Below, piece by piece: positions 40,240-49,181 of a stretch of DNA of 64,000 nucleotides. The notes beneath the pieces were generated by a model. The model was not told the origin of the DNA. It did not search any database and saw nothing but the letters and a program-made list of their open reading frames with translations. The stretch spans positions 108,424 to 172,423 of the forward strand of contig JAIOPH010000034.1 of the NCBI GenBank assembly GCA_021414005.1. The letters are read 5' to 3'. Position 1 is the stretch's first letter, and every line of letters starts with the position of its first letter. A program made the position numbers and the translations under genes. Source of the stretch: Chthoniobacter sp. (GTDB lineage Bacteria; Verrucomicrobiota; Verrucomicrobiia; Chthoniobacterales; Chthoniobacteraceae).

Positions 40240-40497
40240 CCGTCATCCTGAGCTGAGCAGAGGCTTTGCGGAGCGCAGTCGAAGGACCTCTCACTCCCGG
40301 TGGAGGCGGAGGCGGTGGCTAGTGATTTTGTCACCACGGATTTCACGGATTACGCGGATTTTCGGAGCTCCGAAATCCGTGAAATCCGTGGTTGCTCCTC
40401 CGCCTCCCGCCGCCTCCGCCCGCGAAAAGTTAGAGGTCCTTCGAATGCGTTTCGCCTGCCACCTCCGCCCATGGCGAAACTCCGCTCAGAATGACGG
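40240..40497. repeat. Nested three-layer palindromic block
   Basis: Three inverted repeats nested inside one another. Outer: CCGTCATCCTGAGC (40240-40253) with GCTCAGAATGACGG (40484-40497), plus GAAGGACCTCT (40281-40291) with AGAGGTCCTTC (40432-40442). Middle: GGAGGCGGAGGCGG-type words against CCGCCTCCCGCCGCC. Inner: ACCACGGATTTCACGGAT (40333-40350) with ATCCGTGAAATCCGTGGT (40375-40392), closed by CGGAG/CTCCG. It fills the gap between the PEP-hydrolase-family gene and the oxidoreductase. Confidence 0.85.
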
Positions 40498-40559
40498 GTG
40501 AGGGGAGCGCGACTGGCGCATTTACTCGCGGCGGCGGGTGCGGGTAGTTTTCGCGGCCT

Positions 40560-41642
40560 ATGCCGCACCAGAAATCCGATGGAATGAATTACGCGCCCGA
40601 GGGCCGGCCGGCTCCGGTGGTGGAGAAGGGGGAGTTTGTCTTTGCGGCGGCGGCGCTGGATCACGGGCACATTTACGGGCAGTGCAAGGGGCTGATCGAG
40701 GCGGGCGGGGAGCTGCGCTACGTGCATGATCCCGACGCGGAGAAGGTCGCGAAATTTTGCGCGACGTTTCCCGGCGTGCAGCCGGTGGCGAGTCTCGCAG
40801 CGATCCTTGAGCGTGACGATGTGCGGCTGGTCGCCAGCGCCGCGGTGCCGAGCGAGCGCGGGCCGCTGGGGCTGCGCGTGATGGACGCGGGCAAGGATTA
40901 TTTCACGGACAAGACGCCTTTCACCACGCTCGATCAGCTCGCCGCCGCGCGCGCAAAGGTGCAAGCCACGGGGCGGAAATACATGGTCTATTACAGCGAG
41001 CGCCTGCACGTGGAGTGCGCGGTGCGCGCAGGGCAGTTCATCGAACAGGGCGCGATCGGGCGTGTGGTGCAGGTGCTGGGGCTCGGGCCACACCGCAGCT
41101 CGCCGGCGTCGCGCCCGGCATGGTTTTGGTCGCGGGAAAAAACGGGCGGGATTCTGTGCGACATCGGTTCGCATCAGTTCGAGCAGTTTCTCCACTACGC
41201 CGGCGCGAAAAGCGCGCGGATCGTGAACGCGCAGGTCGCGAATTATCACCACAAGGATCGTCCCGAGTTCGAGGATTGGGGCGAGGCCAACCTCGTGGCG
41301 GACAATGGCGCGACGAATTACATCCGCGTGGACTGGCTGAACCCGGACGGCCTGCGGACGTGGGGCGACGGGCGCACTTTCATCCTCGGCACCGAGGGCT
41401 ACATCGAGCTGCGGAAGTATCTCGATGTGGCGCGCGACGCGGAGGGCGACCAGCTCTACCTCGTGGACCACACGGGCGAGCATCATCTCCGCTGCCACGG
41501 TGAAGTGGGGTACCCGTTCTTCGGCCAGCTCATCCTGGACTGCCTGCACCGCACCGAGCACGCGATGACGCAGGAGCACGCCTTTCTCGCCGCCGAGCTC
41601 TGCCTCCAGGCCCAGGCGCAGGCGCGCAAGATCGAGGGCTGA
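40560..41642 (+). CDS. Gfo/Idh/MocA-family oxidoreductase
   Basis: A 360-residue NAD(P)-dependent dehydrogenase-like protein. The N-terminal Rossmann strand is VFAAAALDHGHIYGQCKGLIEAG (in parts, about 27-49), where the usual GxGxxG is altered to ALDHGHIYG. The family catalytic region KDYFTDKTPFTTLDQL (about 112-127, with the EKP-like DKTP) and GGILCDIGSHQFEQFLHYAG (in parts, about 197-216, with Asp and His) are clear. The ending PFFGQLILDCLHRTEHAMTQEHAFLAAEL is typical. Two starts are possible (40560 or the ATG 8 codons later). The sugar or inositol-like substrate is unknown. Confidence 0.85.
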   Translation: MPHQKSDGMNYAPEGRPAPVVEKGEFVFAAAALDHGHIYGQCKGLIEAGGELRYVHDPDAEKVAKFCATFPGVQPVASLAAILERDDVRLVASAAVPSERGPLGLRVMDAGKDYFTDKTPFTTLDQLAAARAKVQATGRKYMVYYSERLHVECAVRAGQFIEQGAIGRVVQVLGLGPHRSSPASRPAWFWSREKTGGILCDIGSHQFEQFLHYAGAKSARIVNAQVANYHHKDRPEFEDWGEANLVADNGATNYIRVDWLNPDGLRTWGDGRTFILGTEGYIELRKYLDVARDAEGDQLYLVDHTGEHHLRCHGEVGYPFFGQLILDCLHRTEHAMTQEHAFLAAELCLQAQAQARKIEG

Positions 41643-41703
41643 CAGCTTTCCCGCACACCACGGCTTGCCCTCCGCGCCACCCGCTGCCACCTTCCCGGAG
41701 CTC

Positions 41704-42195
41704 ATGTCCCTCCGTTTTCTGTACCACGCCGCCGTCGTCGCCAGCCTCGCCCTTTCGGGCTGCGCGAATTTTTCCCAAACCGAACTCGCCGAAGTCCGCC
41801 AGCACCACGTCGCGCCCGAAATCATGAGCAAGATGGAGCGCGGCCATGTGCTCACCCTCGCCGAAGTCACCGAGCTGACGCGCCGCGGCGTCCCGGACCG
41901 GCTGATCATTCGCCAAATCGACAACACCGGACTCGATTACACTCTTGCCAAGGACGATGTCGTGCGGCTGCGCAAAGCGGGTGTCGCGCCCGCCGTCATC
42001 GACGCGCTGATGGTGGAGTCCGACCGGTTCGCGCGCAATTACGTGGCGGGTTTCGGACCGCACTATGTGAGCCCGTATGACGACGTGACCTACGGCCCCG
42101 ATCCTTACCGCTACACTGGCGATGCTGCGGTGGGCGTCGGCTTCTCCAGCTATCAAGGCCCGCGCACGTACGATCCGTACGTCTGGCGGCGGTAG
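41704..42195 (+). CDS. Small lipoprotein
   Basis: A 163-residue predicted outer-membrane lipoprotein. The signal peptide MSLRFLYHAAVVASLALSGC ends in the lipobox LSGC (Cys20), and a GGAG ribosome site sits 5 bases before the ATG. The mature part has a short helical domain with LTLAEVTELTRRGVPDRLIIRQI and VRLRKAGVAPAVIDALM, two matching helix-turn units typical of a small repeated motif in verrucomicrobial lipoproteins. The tail is Tyr/Pro/Asp-rich (HYVSPYDDVTYGPDPYRY). Function unknown. Confidence 0.75.
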   Translation: MSLRFLYHAAVVASLALSGCANFSQTELAEVRQHHVAPEIMSKMERGHVLTLAEVTELTRRGVPDRLIIRQIDNTGLDYTLAKDDVVRLRKAGVAPAVIDALMVESDRFARNYVAGFGPHYVSPYDDVTYGPDPYRYTGDAAVGVGFSSYQGPRTYDPYVWRR

Positions 42196-42238
42196 TGGCG
42201 GTTGACTTCCGGGGAGCCGCTCCCTACTCGCTTGCCGG

Positions 42239-43561
42239 GTGAATTCGGGTGCTGCTCCTACCGGTGGTAAAACCATCTCGCTCCTAACGGCGACGTGCAT
42301 CGTCGTGGCGAACATGATCGGCACGGGCATTTTCACGAGTCTCGGATTCCAGGTGGGCGATCTGCCGGGCGGATTCACGATTTTAGCACTCTGGGCCCTG
42401 GGCGGGTTGTGTGCGCTGTGCGGCGCGCTTTGCTATGCGGAACTGGCCGCAGCACTGCCGCGGTCAGGCGGAGAGTACCATTTTCTCGGCACCATTTATC
42501 ATCCCGCGGCGGGTTTTCTCGCGGGCTGGATTTCGGCGACGGTGGGTTTTGCCGCGCCGGTGGCGCTGGCGGCGATGGCCTTTGGCAATTACTTCGCGGG
42601 CGTGGTGCCGGGCGCGAATCCGCTGCTGCTCTCGCTCTTGGCGGTGTGGCTGAGCACGCTCTTTCTACTGCGCGACATGCGGCTGGGCAGTGGTTTTCAA
42701 AACGCCGCCACTCTCCTCAAAGTGGCGCTCCTTTTGGTGATCATCGCGTTCGGTTTTTTCACGCCTCGGGGGACGGCGATTTCCTTTTTCCCGACGCCGG
42801 CGGATGGCGGGCAGATTCGCAGCGCGCCATTTGCGACCAGTCTCGTGTACGTGATGTACGCCTACTCCGGCTGGAACGCCTCGACTTACATCGTGGGCGA
42901 AATGCGCAATCCGCGGCACGACATTCCGCGCTCCGTCGGGCTCGGCACGCTGGTAGTGGTGGTGCTTTATCTCGGCGTGAACGCGGCTTTTCTCCTCTCG
43001 ACTCCGGCGGCGGAGATGGCTGGAAAGATGGAGGTCGCTCTTGTCGCGGGACCGCATCTTTTCGGCCACTCGGGGACGCAGGTGATGGCAGCACTGATTT
43101 GTGCCGGGCTGGTTTCCTCGATCAGTGCGATGATGTGGATCGGCCCGCGCGTGACGATGACGATGGGCGAGGATCTGCCGGCGCTGCGCTGGCTGGCAGC
43201 GAAATCGGCGAGCGGGATTCCGGTGCGCGCGACGCTCGTGCAGTTCGCCATCGTGAACGGGCTGCTGCTGACTGCGACCTTCGAGAACGTGGCGAACAGC
43301 GTCATGTTCGCGCTGCAAGCGTGCTCCTTTTTCACGGTGCTCGGCATGATCGTCCTGCGGCGTACGCAACCGGCGCTGGCGCGGCCTTATCGAACATGGG
43401 GTTATCCCTTCACACCGCTGGTGTTTTTGGCAATCAGCGCGTGGATGCTCGTGAGCATCTGGCGGTCCCATCCGTGGGAATCGCTCGCGGGCCTGGCGGT
43501 GATGGCACTCGGATTGGGAGTTTACTTTTTAGCGCCGCGAAGGACGGTTTCCGAGAAATGA
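42239..43561 (+). CDS. APC-superfamily amino-acid permease
   Basis: A 440-residue transporter with about twelve transmembrane helices. Family marks: TATCIVVANMIGTGIFTSLG (about 17-36), LWALGGLCALCGALCYAELAAALPRSGGEYHFLG (in parts, about 48-81), and VYVMYAYSGWNASTYIVGEMRNPRHDIPRSV (in parts, about 203-233), the conserved cytoplasmic segment of the APC family. The start is GTG; no ATG fits better. The stop overlaps the next gene's start (ATGA). Substrate not determinable. Confidence 0.9.
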   Translation: MNSGAAPTGGKTISLLTATCIVVANMIGTGIFTSLGFQVGDLPGGFTILALWALGGLCALCGALCYAELAAALPRSGGEYHFLGTIYHPAAGFLAGWISATVGFAAPVALAAMAFGNYFAGVVPGANPLLLSLLAVWLSTLFLLRDMRLGSGFQNAATLLKVALLLVIIAFGFFTPRGTAISFFPTPADGGQIRSAPFATSLVYVMYAYSGWNASTYIVGEMRNPRHDIPRSVGLGTLVVVVLYLGVNAAFLLSTPAAEMAGKMEVALVAGPHLFGHSGTQVMAALICAGLVSSISAMMWIGPRVTMTMGEDLPALRWLAAKSASGIPVRATLVQFAIVNGLLLTATFENVANSVMFALQACSFFTVLGMIVLRRTQPALARPYRTWGYPFTPLVFLAISAWMLVSIWRSHPWESLAGLAVMALGLGVYFLAPRRTVSEK

Positions 43562-44583
43562 AACTTGGATTTTTTCTCGCGGGGTGTGCGCTTTTTTTCG
43601 CGACCAAAGATTCGGCGCTGGCTGCGGCATCGCCGGATGAAACGGCACGCTTTCTCGCGGGCCTGCCAGTGGGTGATGCTGGCCTCAGCGGGCTCGCCGC
43701 CCGACCGGTGTGGACGGCGCACGCGGAGCAATTGGGCAAGGCGTGGACACGGATGGAGGAACGTCAGATCGTGAAGGTGCGCGCCTGGTCGGCGGAGTAT
43801 CTTGCCTCGGCCAACCGCAGCACCGCGCCGGTCTTCTACTTTTTCAGCGGCCCGGATTTTCTTTACGCGCAAACGCTTTTCCCGAACTCCGGAAACTACA
43901 TCCTGTGCGGCACGGAACCCGTGGGTGCCGTGCCCGACCTCGAACTGATCCCGCCGGCGACACTCGAAGCCGATCTCGCCAATCTGCGGACCGCGCTTTC
44001 GACCATGCTGACGACGCACTATTTCATCACGAAAGACATGCGCGTGGATCTCACGCGCGGACAGGTCACAGGTACGCTACCGCTGCTCTACGTCTTTCTC
44101 ACCCGCACCGGCTGCACGATTCGCAGCGTGGTGGCGAATGCCGGAAGCGCGCAGATCGAGTTTACCGGTCCCGGCGGCCAGCGGCAGACGCTGCACTACT
44201 TCAAGACCGACCTCTCGAATGGCGGCGGCAACGTGGGGTTTCTCGCCTTTTGTAAAAAGCTTGGCCCCGGCCTGAGTCTGGTGAAATCCGCCAGCTACCT
44301 GATGCACGGCGACGGCTTTTCGACGGCGCGGGATTTCCTGCTCGCGAATAGCAAAATCATCGTGCAGGACGACTCCGGCATACCTCTGCGCGCCTTTGAC
44401 ACGCGGCGCTGGACGCTGCGTTTTTGGGGGAATTACGAAAGGCCGATCGAACTCTTCAAGCAGCACTACCAGCCCGACTTGGCCGCCGCCTATCAGCGCA
44501 GCAATCCAGCGGCGCTCGGTTTTGCCTTCGGGTATGCGTGGCAGCCGGCGAAGGGTGCGTTGCTGGTCGCGACCCCGCGATAG
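43558..44583 (+). CDS. Secreted protein of unknown function
   Basis: A 341-residue exported protein, coupled to the permease by an ATGA overlap. Residues 1-23 are a signal peptide (MKLGFFLAGCALFFATKDSALA). The mature chain has no domain I recognise; visible stretches include VFYFFSGPDFLYAQTLFPNSG (in parts), ILCGTEPVGAVPDLE, RVDLTRGQVTGTLPLLYVFLTRTG, and TLHYFKTDLSNGGGNVGFLAF. The pattern suggests a compact mixed alpha/beta domain conserved from end to end. The coupling hints at a shared role with the permease but is not proof. Confidence 0.7.
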   Translation: MKLGFFLAGCALFFATKDSALAAASPDETARFLAGLPVGDAGLSGLAARPVWTAHAEQLGKAWTRMEERQIVKVRAWSAEYLASANRSTAPVFYFFSGPDFLYAQTLFPNSGNYILCGTEPVGAVPDLELIPPATLEADLANLRTALSTMLTTHYFITKDMRVDLTRGQVTGTLPLLYVFLTRTGCTIRSVVANAGSAQIEFTGPGGQRQTLHYFKTDLSNGGGNVGFLAFCKKLGPGLSLVKSASYLMHGDGFSTARDFLLANSKIIVQDDSGIPLRAFDTRRWTLRFWGNYERPIELFKQHYQPDLAAAYQRSNPAALGFAFGYAWQPAKGALLVATPR

Positions 44584-44690
44584 GCGGAACCCGGAGTGGG
44601 TGCAAAAGAAAACTGTCTTCACCCGGATAAAATCATTGCACTTCCCGCAGATGGGGCTTTCTTTGTAGCGCCCGCGACAACCCCGCTCTA

Positions 44691-47549
44691 TTGAGACCAC
44701 TCTCAAAATTTCGCCCGCACCCGTTTCCCCGGAAATTTGTGCCGTGCCTCGCGCTCACGCTGCTGGGCCTTGGCAGCGCGCGTTCCGATGCCGCCACGCA
44801 GGTGATCGCGGTGAAAGGTGATACCGCCCCGGGCTTGGGAACTAGTTATACGTCCTTCACGGACCCTGTTCTCAATGGCAGCGGTGTAGTCGCATTTATT
44901 GGCAACACCGGCACCGGTGCCGCTGTTTATAAGACGAGTTCCGGCGGACTCGTGACCATTGCGAAAAGTGGCGACAGCGCGCCATTGATTGGGAGCGTCT
45001 TCACGGATTTCTCCGGAACCTTGCTCAACGAAAGCGGCATGGTCGCTTTTTTTGGGTCAAATGATGTTCTCGTTACAGGCGCAGTGAGTTTCACCAAAAC
45101 TGGCCTCTACACCGGGACTGGCGGAAGCCTCATTTCCATCGCCGCCACAGGCGAGGCCGCCCCGACACTTACTGGAAACGGCACTACTCTTGGGATCACC
45201 GTCTTCGGTTCAGCCGGAATTGGCGACAATGGGGGAGTAGTTTTCAAAGCATCCGCTTGGAACGAAACGTCATCCACGGTGCCAACCGCAATTTACACCG
45301 GTACAGGCGGGAGTACAGCTACCACGCTGAACGCGACGACGATCACCTCTACGACTCAGGCTCCGCCGGACATCGTCGGAACAACGTTTTCGACTTTGAG
45401 CAACGTCGTTTACAATAATCTCGGGGCTTCCCTTTTCACTGGTACTTACAGCACGAGTAGCACCGGGATCTACTCCGGCTTTGGAGGTGCACTCACGACG
45501 ATAGCGACCTCGGCGCAGGCCGTGCCGGTGGTAGGTGGAACTTTCGCCAGTTTTGTTAATCCCGTCCTCAACGACCAAGGGACTGCGGCCTTTGTGGGCA
45601 ATAGTTCTATTGCAGGAAGCAGCGGCATTTTCACCGGATCGGGCGGTGCGCTCTCCGTGGTTGTAACAACCGGCCAAGTGGTTCCTTCTCCACTTTCAGG
45701 GACGTTTACCGCATTTCCTGAATTTTTGATCAGCAATTCGGGCTCTGTTGCCTTTCAAGGATTCACGTCAACGGGAGGAAAAGGAGTTTTCATCAGCTCT
45801 GGCGGCAGCTTGCAATCCATCGCCTCGACAGCCCAAACCGCTCCGACGATCGGTGGAAACTTCACGGCGTTTTCCAAAATTGCGATCAATGACATTGGGC
45901 TCGTGGCCTTCATTGCAACGAGTAGTTCCGGCAGTGCCCGAGGCCTTTACCTCAGCGACGGACAGGAAACCATCACCGCAGCCTACGGGGGAATGTCCGT
46001 AGCTGGCGGCACGATCACCAGTACCTCCAGTGGCATCCTTTTGGCGGGTGGAGCCGATCGCGGCGGAAGCAGTCAATTTAATAACAACGGCCAAATCGCC
46101 TACCGGGCGACTCTCACTGGTGCCGGTATAACCCCTGCCAACAACTCCGCCGTCCTTCTTTTCACCCCCACCCTGCATTTTCGCAATGCCGCCGGCGGCT
46201 CGTGGTCCACGCGCAACAACTGGACCGTCGGCATCCTCCCGGCGTCCGTCCACGACGTCGTCATCGCCCCCGCCGCCGCGCTCGCCGTCAACGGCCCGCT
46301 GCTTCCGACAACCGTCAGCAGCCTCGCCATCGGCACCAGCACGGGCCTTGCGGAACTTGCGCTTCAAAGCAGCGGCACCATCACTGCTCCAGGCGGAGTG
46401 AGCACTGGCGGTATGGGAAAACTCCGCGGCAACGGCAAGCTCGTCGCCAACCTTACCAGCGCTGGCATCATCGCCCCCGGACTCCCCTCCTCCGCCGGCT
46501 CCGTCACAGTCATGGGAAATGTCACCCTTCAAGCGACTTCGCACCTCGCTCTGGACCTCGGCGGGCTCGTGCAGAAGACCGGCTACGACTTCCTCAGCGT
46601 CAGTGGCACTTTCAGCCTTGGAGGCAACCTCGACATCACTCTCCTCGGCGGCTTCTCCCCGCTGCTCGGCCACACTTTCGATCTCTTCGACGCCGCCAGC
46701 ACCACCGGCAGCTTTGCCGCCCTCAACCTTCCCGCCCTCAGCGCCGGCCTCGGCTGGAACACCTCGCTGCTTGCTTCCACCGGTGTCATCAGCGTCGTCA
46801 GCACCGGCCGGGTTAACGCCACTTGGAATATTGCGGGTGGCGGTTCGTGGTCCGCCGCCCTCGCCTCAAACTGGAATCCCGCCATCCCCGACGGCAACGG
46901 CACCGTGGCGAATTTCAGCACCGCCATCACGGGCAATTCCACTGTGTCCGTGGATACTGCCAAAACTGTTGGAAAGATCACGTTCAACAACGCCAACAGC
47001 TACACCGTCGCTGGCACCGCGACCGATACCATCACCCTCGCCGACAGCACTGCCACGCCGCAGATCAACGTCACGCTCGGCAGCCACACTATCTCCGCGC
47101 CGCTCATCCTTTCGCAAAACACCAGCGTCGGCAACGCTGCCGGCACCACGCTGACCATCTCCGGCGGCATCACCGGTGCCGGGCAGAGCCTGACCAAAAC
47201 CGGCACCGGCACGCTCAATCTCGACGGCCTCCAAAGCTACGCCGCCCTCAACGCCACCGCCGGTGCCACCACCGTGGACGGCGCGGTTGGCAGCGGCGCG
47301 GCGGTTGTGAGCGCGACCGGCACCGGCACCACGCTGAAGTTCGGCACCGTCAGCCAGACGCTCGCCTCGCTCACCATCGGCGCGGGTGCCAAAGTCACCT
47401 TCACCAGCGGAGCCGCCTCCTTCGGCGGGAGTGCGGGAAAAGCGTCGGGCCTCGCCGGTGGCGCGGTCGTCCCCGAGCCCGGCTCTCTCGGGCTGCTGCT
47501 CACTGGCTTGCTCGGTTTTCTCGCGCGCCGTCCGCGCGCCGCGCGCTGA
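44691..47549 (+). CDS. PEP-CTERM protein with NxxGxxAF and beta-strand repeats
   Basis: A 952-residue exported surface protein. The start is TTG (a GTG 16 codons later is an alternative), followed by a signal peptide (VPCLALTLLGLGSARSDAA). Residues about 40-430 hold tandem NxxGxxAF-type repeats: LNGSGVVAF, LNESGMVAF, LNDQGTAAF, ISNSGSVAF, INDIGLVAF, each preceded by an 'A..APxxGxxFxxF' segment. From about 500 come pectate-lyase-like or autotransporter-associated strand repeats (GGITGAGQSLTKTGTGTLNL at about 824). The C-terminus VVPEPGSLGLLLTGLLGF plus LARRPR is a classic PEP-CTERM tag for exosortase processing. The exosortase is not in the window. The stop codon abuts that of convergent murJ. 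Confidence 0.85.
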   Translation: MRPLSKFRPHPFPRKFVPCLALTLLGLGSARSDAATQVIAVKGDTAPGLGTSYTSFTDPVLNGSGVVAFIGNTGTGAAVYKTSSGGLVTIAKSGDSAPLIGSVFTDFSGTLLNESGMVAFFGSNDVLVTGAVSFTKTGLYTGTGGSLISIAATGEAAPTLTGNGTTLGITVFGSAGIGDNGGVVFKASAWNETSSTVPTAIYTGTGGSTATTLNATTITSTTQAPPDIVGTTFSTLSNVVYNNLGASLFTGTYSTSSTGIYSGFGGALTTIATSAQAVPVVGGTFASFVNPVLNDQGTAAFVGNSSIAGSSGIFTGSGGALSVVVTTGQVVPSPLSGTFTAFPEFLISNSGSVAFQGFTSTGGKGVFISSGGSLQSIASTAQTAPTIGGNFTAFSKIAINDIGLVAFIATSSSGSARGLYLSDGQETITAAYGGMSVAGGTITSTSSGILLAGGADRGGSSQFNNNGQIAYRATLTGAGITPANNSAVLLFTPTLHFRNAAGGSWSTRNNWTVGILPASVHDVVIAPAAALAVNGPLLPTTVSSLAIGTSTGLAELALQSSGTITAPGGVSTGGMGKLRGNGKLVANLTSAGIIAPGLPSSAGSVTVMGNVTLQATSHLALDLGGLVQKTGYDFLSVSGTFSLGGNLDITLLGGFSPLLGHTFDLFDAASTTGSFAALNLPALSAGLGWNTSLLASTGVISVVSTGRVNATWNIAGGGSWSAALASNWNPAIPDGNGTVANFSTAITGNSTVSVDTAKTVGKITFNNANSYTVAGTATDTITLADSTATPQINVTLGSHTISAPLILSQNTSVGNAAGTTLTISGGITGAGQSLTKTGTGTLNLDGLQSYAALNATAGATTVDGAVGSGAAVVSATGTGTTLKFGTVSQTLASLTIGAGAKVTFTSGAASFGGSAGKASGLAGGAVVPEPGSLGLLLTGLLGFLARRPRAAR

Positions 47550-49178
47550 TCAAGCGGCCCGTTTCGCCCCGCGCCCCAGCTTGCGCCGCACCATCGCGGA
47601 CACATCGTCCAGTTCCTCGATCCGCAGGAAAAACGCGACGCCAAAGAACGCCACCGCCGCCGCCGCGATCGTCGCGAGCAGCGCTCCCGCGCGCACCAGC
47701 AGAATTGCCTGCGCTGCGACCGGCAGCACCCACTGCGTCGCCGCCCAGCACACCGTCCCGAGCGCCGCCCCAGCCAGCGTGAGCTTCGCCAGCGTCGCCA
47801 TCATCTGCCGCGTCTCCAGCCGTTGCACATGGCGGTGCATGAGCACGTAGAGCAGCCCGAAATTCGTCAGGGCCACCAGCCCCGTAGAGAACGCCAGGCC
47901 CTTGTGTCCCCAGCCGAGATGAAACGTGAACCACTGGTTCAGCCCGTAGTTAACCGCGATGGATAGAAAGCTCACCAGCATCGGCGTGTTGCGTTTGCCC
48001 AGCGCGTAGAAAGCGGGCGCCAGCACCTTGATCCCCGCATATGCGCACAGCCCCACCGCATAGCACTGGAGCGCCTCCGCCGCGTGCAGCGTGTCGAGCG
48101 CCGTGAATTTTCGCCGCTCGTAAATCAACCCGATGATCGGCTGCGCCAGCATCACCAGCCCGATGGTGCTCGGGATCGTCAGCACGAAAGCCAGCCGCAT
48201 TCCTTTTGCGAGGATCGAGCGAAACTCCGCGGTGTTCCCCGCCGCCGCGCTGCGCGAAATCACCGGCAGCGTCACCGTTCCGATGGCCACGCCAAAAATC
48301 CCGATCGGCAACTGCATCAGCCGGAAAGCGTAGTTCAGCCAGCTCACCGCGCCGTCGCCCAGATGTGACGCGAAGTTGCCGTTGACCATCACATTCACCT
48401 GCACCGCGCTCGCCGCGATCACCGCCGGCCCCATCAGCATAAGGATGCGCCGCACGCCCGGATCGCGCCACGCGAAGTCCGGGCGGAAATGAAAACCCAC
48501 GCGCCGCAGCGCGGGAAACTGCACCACGAGTTGCAGCGTCCCGCCGATCAGCGTGCCGATGGACAGCCCGATCAGCGAGCCCGTGCCGTAGTGCTTCGTG
48601 CCAAACGCCGGGTCGAGCCACCAGCCGAGCGTCACGCCGCCGACGATCGAACCGATGTTGAAAAACGTGGACGCCATCGCCGGCATCCCGAAGACGTTCC
48701 GCGCGTTCAGCATTCCCATGACCAGCGCCGCCAGCGACACCAGCGCGATGAAGGGAAACATGATCCGCGTGAGCAGCACCGCCACCGCCATCTTCTCCGT
48801 GCCTTCGCCAAAGCCCGCCGCCAGCACATGCATGAGCTGCGGCGCGAGCGCGATGCCCACGAGCGTCACCGCCGACATGAAGACCGCCGTCAGCGTCGCC
48901 ACCTTGTTCGCCAGCCGCCACGCCTCCTGCTCCCCGCCTGTCGTGATCTTCTCGGAAAACGTGGTGATGAATGCCGTCGAAAGCGCACCCTCAGCAAAAA
49001 GATCGCGCAGCAAATTCGGCGCGCGGAACGCCGCGATGAACGCATCCATCCCCGCGCTCGCGCCAAACAGCGCGGCAAAAACCTGCTCGCGCACCAGCCC
49101 GAGCAGCCGGCTCGACATCACCGCCAGGCTCACCAGCCCGGCGGCCTTCGTACTGATCTTGTTCGTCGGCGCGGCCAT
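47550..49178 (-). CDS. murJ: Lipid II flippase MurJ
   Basis: A 542-residue MOP-superfamily membrane protein flipping lipid II for peptidoglycan synthesis. It has about fourteen transmembrane helices. Early marks are SLAVMSSRLLGLVREQVFAALFG (in parts, about 17-39), GMDAFIAAFRAPNLLRDLFAEGALSTAFI (in parts, about 43-71), then LTRIMFPFIALVSLAALVMG and NVMVNGNFASHLGDGAVSWLNYAFRLMQLPIGIFG (in parts, about 257-291). It is the last gene of the overlapped minus-strand group purE-purK-Sua5-murJ and lies 3 bases beyond the Sua5 stop. Confidence 0.95.
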   Translation of the reverse strand: MAAPTNKISTKAAGLVSLAVMSSRLLGLVREQVFAALFGASAGMDAFIAAFRAPNLLRDLFAEGALSTAFITTFSEKITTGGEQEAWRLANKVATLTAVFMSAVTLVGIALAPQLMHVLAAGFGEGTEKMAVAVLLTRIMFPFIALVSLAALVMGMLNARNVFGMPAMASTFFNIGSIVGGVTLGWWLDPAFGTKHYGTGSLIGLSIGTLIGGTLQLVVQFPALRRVGFHFRPDFAWRDPGVRRILMLMGPAVIAASAVQVNVMVNGNFASHLGDGAVSWLNYAFRLMQLPIGIFGVAIGTVTLPVISRSAAAGNTAEFRSILAKGMRLAFVLTIPSTIGLVMLAQPIIGLIYERRKFTALDTLHAAEALQCYAVGLCAYAGIKVLAPAFYALGKRNTPMLVSFLSIAVNYGLNQWFTFHLGWGHKGLAFSTGLVALTNFGLLYVLMHRHVQRLETRQMMATLAKLTLAGAALGTVCWAATQWVLPVAAQAILLVRAGALLATIAAAAVAFFGVAFFLRIEELDDVSAMVRRKLGRGAKRAA

Positions 49179-49181
49179 CGC

